Of a stretch of DNA of 64,000 bases, positions 34,835 to 47,800 are shown piece after piece; within the stretch, counting starts at the first letter, position 1, and each line of letters begins with the position of its first letter. The translations under genes and the position numbers were made by a program. Below the pieces are notes generated by a model, which searched no databases, had not been told where the DNA came from, and saw only the letters and a program-made list of their open reading frames with translations. The stretch is from Bradysia coprophila (taxonomy: Eukaryota; Arthropoda; Insecta; Diptera; Sciaridae): contig NW_023503302.1 in NCBI RefSeq assembly GCF_014529535.1, positions 860,062 through 924,061 on the forward strand. Reading direction: 5' to 3'.

Positions 34835-35846
34835 TGATGATAAGTAGAAAAATTGTTTCTTGTTCTGTTTAAAAAAAAAAAAAGATAATTAGAAAAAAGC
34901 ACCTTGCACCTCATTGTACCTGGTTCTTTTCCTCATCCCTGAATATTAAAAAGAAAATACTAAAAATTCAATTCACTTAACTTAATAACTTAACTTAACG
35001 AACAGTGTTTTTCTTTTTATAAATTATATTTCAACAAAGGGTTGAAGATGAAAAATTCAACAGCAATTCGCGCACAAATTACATCAAATAAAAAGTTGCA
35101 TCGGCGGAAAAAATTAAATTTACGAACAACTTAAACAGCACTCGGTGTTTACCATGTATATAATTCACAATGTTGTGAGCATTTTCGATACAGGAAAGGT
35201 AGTGAAAAAAAGCGGTCGACATGGTTTATCATATAACACGAGTAAAGTTTGGACTTCTAGACACTGTCATAAATAATGTTCGTTCTCCTGCATTCTCATC
35301 TGCAAATATTTTACAATTTACCGGATGGTATGATTTTGATTCCATAGAGAAAAGGAAAATCGTTGCTATGGAATGTAATTGTTTGGGATACATTGGCAGT
35401 GCCGTCATGCACTCATTTATCATCTAGCTAGTGTTGTGATCATTTATTTACAGCTATTGCATCTGAAAATCGCTGCTGATATAGTCCGTAAACCAAAGAA
35501 TTCCTATTAGACCTAGGAAAATTGTTTTGCAACAGAAATTTTTTTCTGTCATACTGCGTGGAAATGCGGCATGTATTTTTGGCACATTTGGTAGCTTCAG
35601 GTATGATGATTCGTATTTGCTTCAATGGAGAATGTGTGCTCGTTGCAGAGAGAAATGCTGTATGCGTTCCGTTTAATAGACACACACTATCGGCACCTCT
35701 TGACCATTAAATAGTGACATTTTCTATTTCAACATCCAGTCAGTCATACGATGATGACGACATGAGTAGTTCAATATTTAACAAACCTCAGATTTGAAAT
35801 CTGTAATGAAATGTCTTCCGATATGTTAATAAGACTGTTCTTGCCA

Positions 35847-36034
35847 CTGGCTGATCCAGGACCTATTTTTGGAAGTTAAAACGCAAGGCCGATTCAGCAG
35901 TTGCCGAAACCGTTCGAAATGGTGGAAAAATTTGTTTTTTGGACGTTCGCAGTTTTTGGAATTTTTTGGCAATTTTTTGGAAATTTTGGAAAAAATTTCC
36001 AAAAAATAATCCAAAAATAGGCCATGTGCTGATC
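35847..36034. repeat. Small foldback with TGGCTGATCCA-type ends
   Basis: TGGCTGATCCAGGACCTATT at 35847 is mirrored by AATAGGCCATGTGCTGATCCA at about 36014-36034. The interior contains repeated TTTTTTGGAATTTT motifs, themselves mirrored as AAAATTTCCAAAAAA. About 188 bp in all. Confidence 0.5.
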
Positions 36035-39000
36035 CATTAATTTATTGAGGCGGTTATTACCAACTTAGATACATTAAGATATGTAAAGTCGGTTCATTCA
36101 TTAGAGGGAAAATTGCATGACTAATAAACCTAATGGAAATCGAGTCACTGGTTTCCTACTGGTAAGGTCACAGAAATGGAAATTAAGCATTACACACCTC
36201 TTTACTTTACTGTGACTATCTTGCCCATTTCTATCATTTATCCAATTGAGAAATTATGTACGATAACATGTAACGTTTGAGTGACTGTTTTCTTGTCGAT
36301 TTGAACGTTATAAATAGCTGGAAGTGCTTTAGACGATTAAACTTTCTGTTTATGTATCATAAGCAGCGCAGTCGAGCATTACCTATCGGCTCTCTTGTTC
36401 GTTTATTATGATGCAAACCGAAAATATTTGCTTTCATTTTGTTTTCCATTTTGTTGCGAAATCTCCATAAATTGTGCAATAAAGTATGCAATTTGAGAAG
36501 AACAGTGTTTTATTGCAGTCGACTCAGGTCCTAATTTTGAAGAAAAGAAATCAAAAGAAAAATTATTTGCCAAATTTTGACTAAACATTTTCAATTTTTT
36601 TGTTAATTCTAATGAATTTGTATGAAAAATTTCAAAGTTCCACCAATGGTTTCCCCCACGACTGAAACACTGAAACAACTTTTACATCTATTTTCTAATC
36701 ATTTGTTATCATTCGTACTTCAACGAAATTGTCAAAATAATTAGGAACTTGAAAACATTCGATATGACATGGCCTGCCTAAGTATTATTACAGAAATTAA
36801 GAATTTACAGATTTACCTAATTAATGTTGGAAATCCACGTTAGTGTCAATAGATTTTTTCCTTGGGACTTGAAACAATACAGATCACTTAATGACACCAC
36901 ATTATGCACACTAATTTCGGATTTTGGTAATCGTATGTTTCTTATGGTATTTACTTAGACCAATGTTTTACTTGCGAAAGAAGTCAAACAATATTATATT
37001 CTCTCGATACATACGTTGGGACCTAATAATTAAAAAAGTCTTCGTACAGCTCCTATTTAACGATTTTCAATTCTGTTACTCACGTTTGAATAACACGTGA
37101 AAAACGAATGTGTTTCGTATTGGCTTAGAGGACTTTATGTGTAAAGCAAAATTGCGCGTATAAAACGTAATTACTGCTCGGAATTCACAATTTAAAAAAA
37201 TATATAAAATTCTACACTGCGGTGTTGCGTGCTTTACTTGTAGCTGCTTCAGCTCAAATTAACTAAAACAGCACGGAAAACATAAAGGAAAGTGAAAAGT
37301 TAAATTCTGAAGGACAGTTAATTTTTTCGAAATGATTTCTAGTATTTTCAGTCGTAACTCTCAAACAATCATAAATAATTCTAGCTTTCAAGGAAAAAAG
37401 GTTATGAAAATCAATTATGTATGTCCGTCAATGATAAATTCGAATTTCCATTTCATTCGCGATTACATTTTCATTTTGACTCCAATTTGGATATTTCACG
37501 ATGTGGTAGACGCCTGAGATCTCGCCTGAGATATACGCTAGCGATCATAAAACAATGTTTCTGCAATGGCACTGCGAAAAAAAACTTTTTCACGCGTAGT
37601 TTGGCTGACATTCGATAGGTCTTTTTTTCACTGAGTAGTCACTGGCAAGATTTTACATTATGCCACTCATAATAACTCACATCTAGTGACGAAAACAACC
37701 ACTTTTCGCAACTTGTTGCATAAATAACTATTTTCATAATAATATGGCGATGCGTGACGGCTGAGATATACACTAGGACTACCCTCGTTGGTGACCTTCT
37801 AGCGCCACAAAGATCAAATGTTTTTCGCAATAAAATATGGCAATTAGGCTCACAGGCTATTTGTCGGAAAGAAGTTTTCTAACCATGATTAGCTTTGAAT
37901 ATTTAGACTAGAATCGGAGCGTGTATCTGCAATTTGTCTTAAACTATCTTAATTTCGATTTCAAATTTGTCGTCAAGACCACACCCTCTATCAGTATGAA
38001 CTACTAAAATCTGGTTTTAGTGACGTTCATAACACTTCTTCAAATTAAAATGTGTATCCACTGCCTCAACATTTCAAATTAAATTAGCTTTTATTTACAA
38101 AAACATTTGCAGAATATGGTTTGGTTATGGTGTATATTCTCATTCAATTGTTTTGTTCAATTTAGTTGTTGCCAAGGAGGTGATTACTGTAAAAACGGAG
38201 TATTGGGTCACGTTTGTCAATGTCGAGAAATGGTTTATACCTCACAAAGTCTATATTTAAATAAGTGTTAGGACGGATCGATGACGTTAGTATTTAGTCA
38301 GTACTTTATAATTAGCTTGATAGACCCTCTATATTTTTGGAACAATTAAAATTTTCAAAAAAAATTTATTCTCTACGTTCTAATTTTTATAAATTACAAA
38401 CGTGTGGTACTGCCGCCAAGTTGCGTCACACCGTAAATAAATTAACTTTTTCCTAAGGTGTTATTTCCGCTTGTTTTTTTTTTCATGATTCAACTTTTAT
38501 TATCATTTTTCAGGGAAGCATTACACCATGTAACTTAAACGTCGTCAATTCAATAAAAATAAAGTTTCTGCATTGTACGATTCATTAGTACAATTACAAT
38601 CTAATTTTTATAGGCATACCTGTCGATGTTAAAAATTGTTTTCGCTCTCCAGATGCTGACGCTTGTATTTTATCAACGAAAGAAGCAACAAAAAAAAATT
38701 ATCAAAAATTTAAATTATTTTTACATTTAATATGCATATATGTAACAATAACGTACGCAAGTTACTACGTATGTATAGCTACTTTTTCTATTCTTATATG
38801 TATATATATGTGAATATTATCACAGGCTGTGTATACACAGAATGTCAACATTCTGTTACTCTTATTAAATAAATATGCAATTATATTTTGCTCAACCGAA
38901 GAGATATTAAAATACAGAAAGATACTTTACATTGACTTCAGTAAATGAAACCAGCAATAATTTTTGGCAGTTATCTTTTAACTAAGAACCAGATCGGTTG

Positions 39001-39301
39001 TGAAACATTTTCGGTGATTTTGTTTAAAATTTTCGACTTCTTCATAAATTGAGTATATATTCAATTTATAAATTTTAAGTGTAATGGTAATTGTTATGGT
39101 AAACACAACGACATTAATTCGACTGGCCGCTAAATTCTCCGGCGCTTATGTTCTACACAATCGTCTTCCATAAATATGTAAATGAAAGTAAAATTTGATA
39201 TTTGAATGAAAGAGCAAAAATCGTAAATTTAATTAAATAAAAAATTGGAAAAAAACATATTTTTTTTCATCAAAATATAAATTATTCAAAAAGAGAGCAA
39301 A

Positions 39302-41968
39302 ATGCCTGTACGATTAAATTTGATTTTTGCTTCATCGACAAATCTTGGTAATAGTCATGAGACTGACTCAAATGTACCATCAGCCAACCGCATTGTCTCA
39401 GATTCAGACAATTATAAGGTAAGCATTTCGAAACGTGTGTCTATTGTTACCATTATTATGTACTCACCTTTATACCAAAAACTCATGATCATTTGAAATG
39501 TAAAAAAAAAGATTCCTTAAAATAGTTAGACTCATAGTCAGAAGAGTGTATAGCAACACTAAATAATCACATTTTCGAATTAGCATCTATACGGAGATGA
39601 CCCGCGAACACATGTGAAATATTGTTTGCCCAAGAATGCTAAACTTCTTATCAAATTAACTTGACGAAGAAGAATAAAAAATGTTGAATGAGACAATTTG
39701 TTTGTTTAAGGAGTATATAAATACTGTGACGATTGTTGTTTTTTGTGGAAAAAAAATTATTTTCTTTGTGTATCAGTTCCATTTTCACACCATAAAATGA
39801 TACGAAAATAAACTCTGTATGGGCTTGATGTTCACCTTAATAATGATTTGCTTTTCGAAAAAAAGTGAGGAAGAAAAATCTGCTTATCGCACACAAAATA
39901 AAAAAATAAAAACATTCCGTGTAACAATGCGACGTACTATTAATATACCGTGTCTACATACAGCATTGCGCATTGATTTAGAACTGATTAGAAACCAGTT
40001 AAGATGCTAATCAAAAGGAAGTAACTTGTGTGTTCTCAAACACTTGAAGCTTCAATAGGATTGAATTTAATGTTTAATTTCATGTGAGCGTAATGTGTGA
40101 TTTTATTGAATAATTTTTTTTTCGTTTCTGGAATTTTTCTAGTCAATGAACATAGGGTCTGCGCCGGTCATTGGAAATGGTGTAATTATGTGAGCATTTT
40201 TAATAATATTGACGCTGAGAGGTCCTAATGTAGTTATAAACTGATTTTATGTTGTTACGGGATTTTTGATTTTTTTTTCGAGCAGAGGACGAATTGAAGA
40301 CATGACTCAAAAGGCACAGAAAGGTTTTTTTTAATATAATTTTCTCGCTTACAAAATCGCAGAAGTAAAATATTTGGTAGTTTCGGGTCATCATATGACA
40401 TTTCGATCCATATTTTAGGTCTATGTAACTAGTAGGATTAGTAGTTGGTTAGCAAAAAAAAATCGATTATTTTTCCGATCGATTTCTGACGATTTTATTA
40501 AAATTGGAAGTTAAGTGGATGCTAATTAGTAGAATTAAAAAAACTCGACTGTAAAATATCTCAAAGAAATGATTTAACTCAACGCAATGTTCGTCTAAGG
40601 CGATAAATAAAACGATGATACCAAATTCTGTTTTGTCGTTTTCATGCTTTATTCAGCAGTAAACGTTGCTCACTAAGTCCCCGGGAAATGTGTTTTTGTT
40701 TATCTTCGTCACATGCTCTTGGCTCAAGATACAAGCCAAGGGGAAACCCTCGTACATAGATAACGGAATTTTCCGACAGATGCGTAATGTACTAATATAT
40801 GGGTTTAATGACCCAGGTATAAAATTATTTTTTTACTCAACGCATCGTTTCCGTATGGAGGTAAATAGGAGATTATTTCATGCCGTCATAATTTGTTTTG
40901 CTTTGTTTCACGCAAGGGGTCGGTAACACAATATCCCACCCATCCATTTTCCATCATTTCTCCCATAGATACGTAATCGGCTACTAAAACGTCTGTGCTT
41001 TGCATCTATCCTCGTGATAAAAATTTAAAAAGTTCAAAATCCCCTAACAAAACTAGGCGTCAAGATCAAGATCATCTTGTCGATATGACCGAATAGAAAA
41101 TACAGCTGTTTATATTAGTAATTTTTCTCATATTCAAACAATTACACATCATACTTATCATCTAAATTAATACGAAATTAAATTATCACATGACAACTGT
41201 CTGTCTGGATCATTAATTTAACTGTTTTTTTTATTATTCAATTTTGTTAACAAACAATTCAGTCTCAAACTGATATACAATTAGAGACCTAAAGAAAACG
41301 ATTTCAATTTGACTTCAGTTCTTTCCATTTCCAGAGGGTATACAGATTTACATCCTTGGATGCAATATACTTGCACATGCACATATTTTTATCTAATTTA
41401 ATTAATCGAAGGTGCATGTCGTACCTCTTTGTATTGTATACCCTCAATGGATGAAAGTAACAGTAGCAAAAATGAGACCGCCTCCTCTACGTCCTCGTTC
41501 ACAGATCCCACCGTTATCATTTTCTTAATTTTTCCTCTCTTCTAGAGAAAATCTGAAGTGCCGCTGATCGACGTTGCCGTTGCTATCATCTGTTTTTCAC
41601 TGCTCATATCGTTAGCCCTGCTAATTGATGCAAATATGCAAGAAGCAATCACCAATGAAAATCACAACCAAATGGTAGCCCTATCTCTCATAATCGCATT
41701 CCTCCTTGTCAGTATTTTTGTGTGCATCTATGCGACACATCGAATGGGAGTGTGCATGTGGACGGGACCGTTGCAGAGTTCATCAGACGATGCCGTACAT
41801 CAGGTGGACGGTGAAATTGATTTTTCACCGGAATCATACATAATAGATTTACCGCCATGCTACAAGTCAATTATCGAAGAATTGCCACCATCATACGATT
41901 CGGTTGTTGATAAATGCAAATTGGAAACTAATTGCGTTGCAAATGTGCACGGTATCAATCACATCTGA
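39302..41968 (+). CDS. Two-pass membrane protein with two C-terminal PPxY motifs
   Basis: Exons 39302-39418 and 41546-41968 (phase 0, GTAAGC donor, TTCTAG acceptor, 2.1-kb intron) give 179 residues. The start context GCAAAATG is good. Residues 1-43 are polar with no signal peptide. Two hydrophobic segments follow: about 45-66 (VAVAIICFSLLISLALLI) and 80-102 (ALSLIIAFLLVSIFVCIY). The tail is acidic and carries LPPCY (about 141) and LPPSY (about 152), the class bound by WW domains of Nedd4-family ubiquitin ligases. The paired PPCY/LPSY-type arrangement recalls insect Commissureless, which sorts Robo to endosomes, but that family has one membrane span. The family is therefore not assigned. A role as a trafficking adaptor is inference. 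Confidence 0.72.
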
Positions 41969-44832
41969 TTTTAATTTTTGTTGTTGTTCGTTTATGTTTC
42001 GTTGTTATAATTTGCGAAAGATGAATAATTTTTTGATAAATCAGATGTTACCATTATCTGGTTGTATTACGTAATTTCAATGTTAACAGTACAAAAATGA
42101 TGGCAGATGAATTATTAAAAAATTAATGAAACTGAACACTGTTTTTCTAATTACACAACGGTATGCTGACCAAAATGGAGCAGACGTTTCCGAGATAAAA
42201 CGAGCTTCGGACTACAACCGGAAGATAATATCCGAAAGAGAAGGAAATCCTTAGAAGATTATTATATTGATCTGAACCATCTTTCTTTAGACATACAAAG
42301 CGTATTGACTGGTTAAAAAAATATTTCACCCTCCAGATAACTGACCTATTTCAGTTAAATTAAAATTCTAAAAATCCTTTCCACATTTATTGCTGTGGTA
42401 TCACTAAAATGTAAATTAATACACCGGAAAATCCTTTCAACATGCCAAAATACTTTATTCATCATAAATTTCTTTGGAAAATGAAACCTTTAATATGTAC
42501 ATTGTACATACTTACTAGCTCTTAAGTATCACATAAATAGGCAAAACCTGAACTACTAAGCTCCTATTGCTATTCATTGCAATAATTATAAGGCATTCAA
42601 AAACCTTCTATCCTATACATGTGTAACACACACATAGTTTCATATATGCATTTCGTTAATACGTACATGTAGAGTTACATTGCAGTTGTGAAACTGACGA
42701 TTTTTTAATTCACATTTAGAGTTTAGAGTGTTTTAAAAAGAAAAAAAGGAAAGAAAACAGCCTACGTCGGAAAAGTATAATTACACCATGTGTTCAAACC
42801 GTGTTCAAACCAAAATGCTGTATAGATACTGTTCGAAGTATTAGTATATAATTTCAAAATAGTTAATAACCGCGAAATAAAGTCCTACTTTTAGACGACC
42901 GACGTCCGCTAATTATTTTACATACAAAAGCAATTAGTGGCTTAAGTGGTTCGTTTCTACCGTCCGTCCACTGGCTTTGGTAAATGTATATAATCCATCT
43001 GAGTACATTTTTTTTTGTTATACATGATACGCTCTGTGATGGTTCGAAGTATTATACATTTGTATATTTTGTATGTAACGTAGAACAAAACGAACGTTAT
43101 GACAAATCTATTAAAGGATATTCTTTTTCGAAAATCCTTATTGGATTTATGTTTGAAAATAGCATTTTATTTGAGATTTAATATGGTTTTGTATTGCGCA
43201 TTCGCTAAAGTTACTTGGCGATAAACTGTATGTTGGATGTACGGAGTATATTGCTCGTAGTCGGGGGGTGAGTATTCGCAAGAAAAATGGGAATGTATCG
43301 AAACTTTCGATTGAGGGAAAACGTAAAATCGTCGGTTTTCCATGGTGTATAATAATGCCTTATTAGCTACAATCCAAAAATTATTATGTTTAGGGACTTG
43401 TTACCGATAACTTTCTATAAAAGTCATTAGGGCGCTTTGACCTGTCCCATTATCTGTTTGACTATGGAGTGCGTACTAGCATTGTGTCTGAAAAGTACGT
43501 TTTGGCTTCACTATATCGTTACTAGTGGAAATGGAAAAACTTTCATGACGTTAGTATTGTTGATTAAGTGTTCGTTTAATTCTAAATTCATAGAAAAATT
43601 TATAAAAGTGACATGAGAGGAGTACTGTCAGAACTATGACGTCAAAGGTGTGACGTGAGAGCTGTAATGCCAGATGTGTGACGTCAAAACTGACGTTCAT
43701 AGTTTTTACTTCAGAGCTATGGCGTAAGAGTTGTGATGTCACAGCTGTGAGTGCAGAAACGTGAACAGTCAGACAGTCCATCCCCACCGTTTTCATAAAG
43801 TACCGGTAGCTGTACTTACTAATGAAATACATAGGTTGTGCGTATCGCCATTAAAAGTTTAAAAATTGAGATTTTTTCTTGGAATAACTTTCGTTAATAG
43901 CCACTGGCATGGCACATTGATAAATCTTGATTTGATTTGGCTACTTATAGCTTTCTTTCTATATATATAAAAAAACGAGAATATCGATTGTTTTTTCGAG
44001 TCTTTTTTCAATCCTCAGGTGGCAACATGCACCAAAGAAATTTCTAAGACAATAATAAATCTCACCATTTTTCTGAATTGTCAAGTTTTAATAACTAATT
44101 AATACAAAAGTGTAAAGAAATGTCGTAACATAAATTTGAAAAAGTCTGGAAGGCTGTAAATTTATCTTTATCTAGAATATAATTTTGTGTATATTTTCTA
44201 ATTTGATTGAATAAACTAATTATATAAAAAAAAAACTTTCGTTTCCCCATCCATGCAAGATCAGTAAACTAAAATAAATCATAAATTTCATTTATTTCCG
44301 AAAATTATAATAAGACAAATTACAATATTTTCCTAAATTAAATAGAAAAACTTTGAAAATTAACGACAAAAAAATAAAAATCATTTCATGACCAATATCG
44401 AGACATAACTAATGTAGTTTTAATGATTCTAGGGCGCTACCATAAAAAGACTGTATAACAAAACAAAAATCAGACAACCTCATACTCCCTCACTACTTCG
44501 TATGTACATATGCAAAATTACTCGTACTTACTATAGATTTACCTTCATTTTTGCTCTTTCCACCCGTTATACGTATGGCCAATATAGATAAGCTTAGAAA
44601 AAGTATGAATCGAAAGCAAAGCTCAGTACGTGTTTATGTTTTGCCGCGCTTTCAACAATTTTCCGTGGAACACAAAAACAGTGGGTAACATACAACGAGC
44701 GGACGAAAGTTTGACAAGTTGTTGTGGTGCGTGCGAAAAGCTAATTGACGAACGAAATTTATGGGCCATATTGTAAAACTTTGGCTTTTTTAAATAAAAA
44801 CGGTCATATCGCGTTTGTGTCACAAATTAATT
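41969..44832. other. Intergenic region between the PPxY gene and the secreted-protein gene
   Basis: The first part is presumably 3'UTR of the PPxY gene; the first clear AATAAA seen is at about 42877. A 14-bp minisatellite lies at about 43628-43775. No coding exon was recognised. AT-rich stretches (44080-44360) occupy much of the rest. Confidence 0.45.
43628..43775. repeat. 14-bp minisatellite with CRE-like cores
   Basis: About ten degenerate units of 13-15 bp fit the form GTCAnAGCTGTGAC, for example GTCAGAACTATGAC, GTCAAAGGTGTGAC and GTCACAGCTGTGAG. Joined units create TGACGTCA or TGACGTGA at the boundaries, so the array contains several CREB/ATF-like cores. The units are near-palindromic. 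Confidence 0.65.
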
Positions 44833-47800
44833 ATGTTTTTAATACAAATTTTGAAGACAATGTTACAAAACAAATGCCGTTTATTACATAATAATTGGAA
44901 TATTTTGATTTTGTTAATTATATTACCGTGCGGTCTGTCACATAAAGGTAAAATGGCATTGGTGTAAAGTTTTTAATTTTAACTGACTAGCCAAAATAAG
45001 GAAGCAAAAAGCCCAAAAATTTTTCTATTGAGTGTGGGAAATAAGCGAGGATATTAGTTTGGTTAATATAGAAATTTCAATGTATACATTATACCATGTC
45101 GCATTGTTTTTACCGTAAAATACGAATGAAAACAAACATTTCAAACGGTAATAATGCCATCACGAATTACACGTTATATTATACGGAATCGATAATATTT
45201 TACCATAAACTAAATATGAGAGATTTCTGATCGATACGTTGGTTACACAAAAAAAAAATTCTATTTTCAGTTTTGCCTACTACACTACTGAAGGCATATA
45301 ATTTTCAGTTCATATTTTCTTCAAATAAGAAATATAACTACCAAGAATCGTATGTATATTTCATGCAATATCCGTGTATGGATGGATGGATGTTTAGTTG
45401 ACTTATAAAACATATTTTCGGTTTATATACTGTGTGCTCTTTGGTACTTTATTCCAAAACATATTACGAAATGGCCTGTAATATTAGTTACTTTTTTCGG
45501 TATCACCGTTTTCTACACTTTATACATCTACCTTAACAGCGTATGCAGAATAGTTTGAACGAATTTACATATTTTGCCAGTAGATTTGCTACTAAATTGG
45601 TTATTAATAAGTTGGCAAAATATGTTCTATGTTCACCCGACAAAAAAAAATGAAAATATGATTTACCTACGATACGATATAAGCTCCACCGAACATCGGC
45701 TTGTAAGAACTTGTTTCACATTTACGTGTTATGAATATTTCATGGAAATTTTTTTTTTTTTTTCATAAAATATTACGGACGATTTTTCAAATACCTTAAG
45801 CATATAATGACGGGATGAGAAAATAGAAAAAATTACAAGCAATTATTCATTGACGGAAAAAAGGAACGTGAATTTTCGCAAAAAAAAGAAGAAGAATAAA
45901 GGAATGTAATTCAATAAATGGACAAGGTATAAAGAAAAAAAGTCATTTTGCATCAACATTTCGATGATGTCAATCTTAGACTTCGATTATTGTTGAAATT
46001 TCACTTCCGAAAAAGTTGTGATCGATTAGCGATTTATTTTCGACTTTAAATCGTATGTTAAAACACTATACAGAAAAGCGACCAATCAGTTTTATCTGAA
46101 TGCAACCTATGTCCTGATCTCACTGCCTAATAGGATAATTATCCTTAAACAGATTTAACCAGGGCTCAAAAAGAGATGTCTCAAATTTCCAAACTTTTAC
46201 ATATAAATATAAAGAAAAAACAAAATCCTAATAAGGTGGAAGCAAAATAAAATGATCGAGTCTGGTTTTTGACAATTGAAATTCAATTGTCAAAAACCAG
46301 ACTCGATCATTTTATTTTGCTTTCATTTTAGGACCTCTTTGAGGATCTCTCTACTCTTTAAGAGGCACCGGTACTTTTCCGAAAAGCATACATTAGGGCG
46401 ATTTTTAAATACTGGATTTTAGTTTACTTTTGATGATAAATTTCCACCAGAATCCTTTTTCAAAAATGTACGACCGCAATTCCGACCACGAATGTGTTAG
46501 CTTTCAACATAATATAGATTTGGTTGTAGCAATTTGACCAGCTCTGAGAACAATGAGCAGTTTATGAAAATTTCATTAAACTGCTTACTTTTCTCAGAGC
46601 TGGTCAAACGACTACAACCAACACTAATTTTTATTTAAAGCTAATAAATTCGTGGTCGGAATTGCGGTCGTACATTTTTCAAAAAGGATTCTGATGAAAA
46701 GATATTAACAAAAATGAATTACGAAACACGCAAATGTAGGCTACAATTTTAGCGAAGTGCCGGTGCCTCTTAATTTCACTTCAATTCTTCGCGAAAATTT
46801 ATTTTGCTTTGCTAAAATTGCACTAAAACATTCCAAGTAATTTCAGTGATTTTGTTTCATGAATTTTTGACAATTTTTTTAGATCCGAAATATTTTCTCC
46901 TCAATGACTTTTGTCTGCTCTATCAATTCGGAAAGATTCGAAAAGGATAATCTGCAGATTTTTTTACTGTAATCATAGGTTTCATTGCATTGTTTAGTTG
47001 AGTAGTGGACGAGCATTACTTACAAATGGGCAACTATGGGCTTTTTCCCACTTTTCCCGAATTTTTCTAATTTTTTAAAATTTTCCCGGAAAATATGGAA
47101 AATTAGGAAAACGTTTTCACAAAAATATTCTCCAGGTAGAATGGATACTTCTTGTGTGAAGTCAACGGTTTGAGACGAAGACGAGGTCGTTAATCAAACA
47201 ATTTCCAACATTGTCCCATTGGTATTTTACTCTAAAAATTGAGCACCGATCGTAGCAATTTTTACCAATGCTTTGTTTGAAAATTCGTCTGTATGACTGA
47301 GAATTAATGAATTGGTACCCAGATTGAAATTCAGCTAAATCCAGCTCGAAACAATTTTATTTCATTGCAAAACGTTCAAATTATCACAAACCGCATAGCA
47401 TGGAAAAATATGCGAATAACAAAATCAATCATTGCTTTTCGTGGTCACAGACATTGTTGTTCATTCAAAACTAATATAATTACTTGGTGATGCGGAATGA
47501 CAAATTTATAAACGCTATTGACACAATATGAATATAAAAGAGACATAAATCCATTAGGTAATATAAGAATGGAGACACATTGGCATACAACACGTATTGG
47601 CAAAACATGCCACAAATACATTCATATTGTAATAGAACTTAACTTAAACAAATGTGTGACGAGTAATTTAATTCAATTCTGAGAGAAAAAAACATCGCAG
47701 ACGAGGGTGTTGTCAACCTCGGCTTCGCCTTGAGTCGACAATTTTCAAGTCTCTAGCAATTTCGATAAAAGTATCGGAATAAGGTGTTGTATTATGCACT

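Larger units (their letters stand above)
26678..39301. other. Long intergenic region rich in repeats
   Basis: Over 12 kb no gene could be supported. It holds a satellite island (28150-29090), a segment with inverted CGTACGAAGT motifs (31138-31340), a triple CATACTGGC repeat (about 31650-31676), a long hairpin (34488-34834) and a small foldback (35847-36034). Two open frames, minus 27684-27911 (75 codons, GC-richer) and plus 29101-29469 (122 codons), show no recognised domain; the second contains repeat-like sequence related to 12600 and 33500. Confidence 0.45.

Noticed and set aside
43551-43832. 93-codon minus-strand frame
   Set aside because: Its open reading comes from the 14-bp minisatellite; no protein signature.
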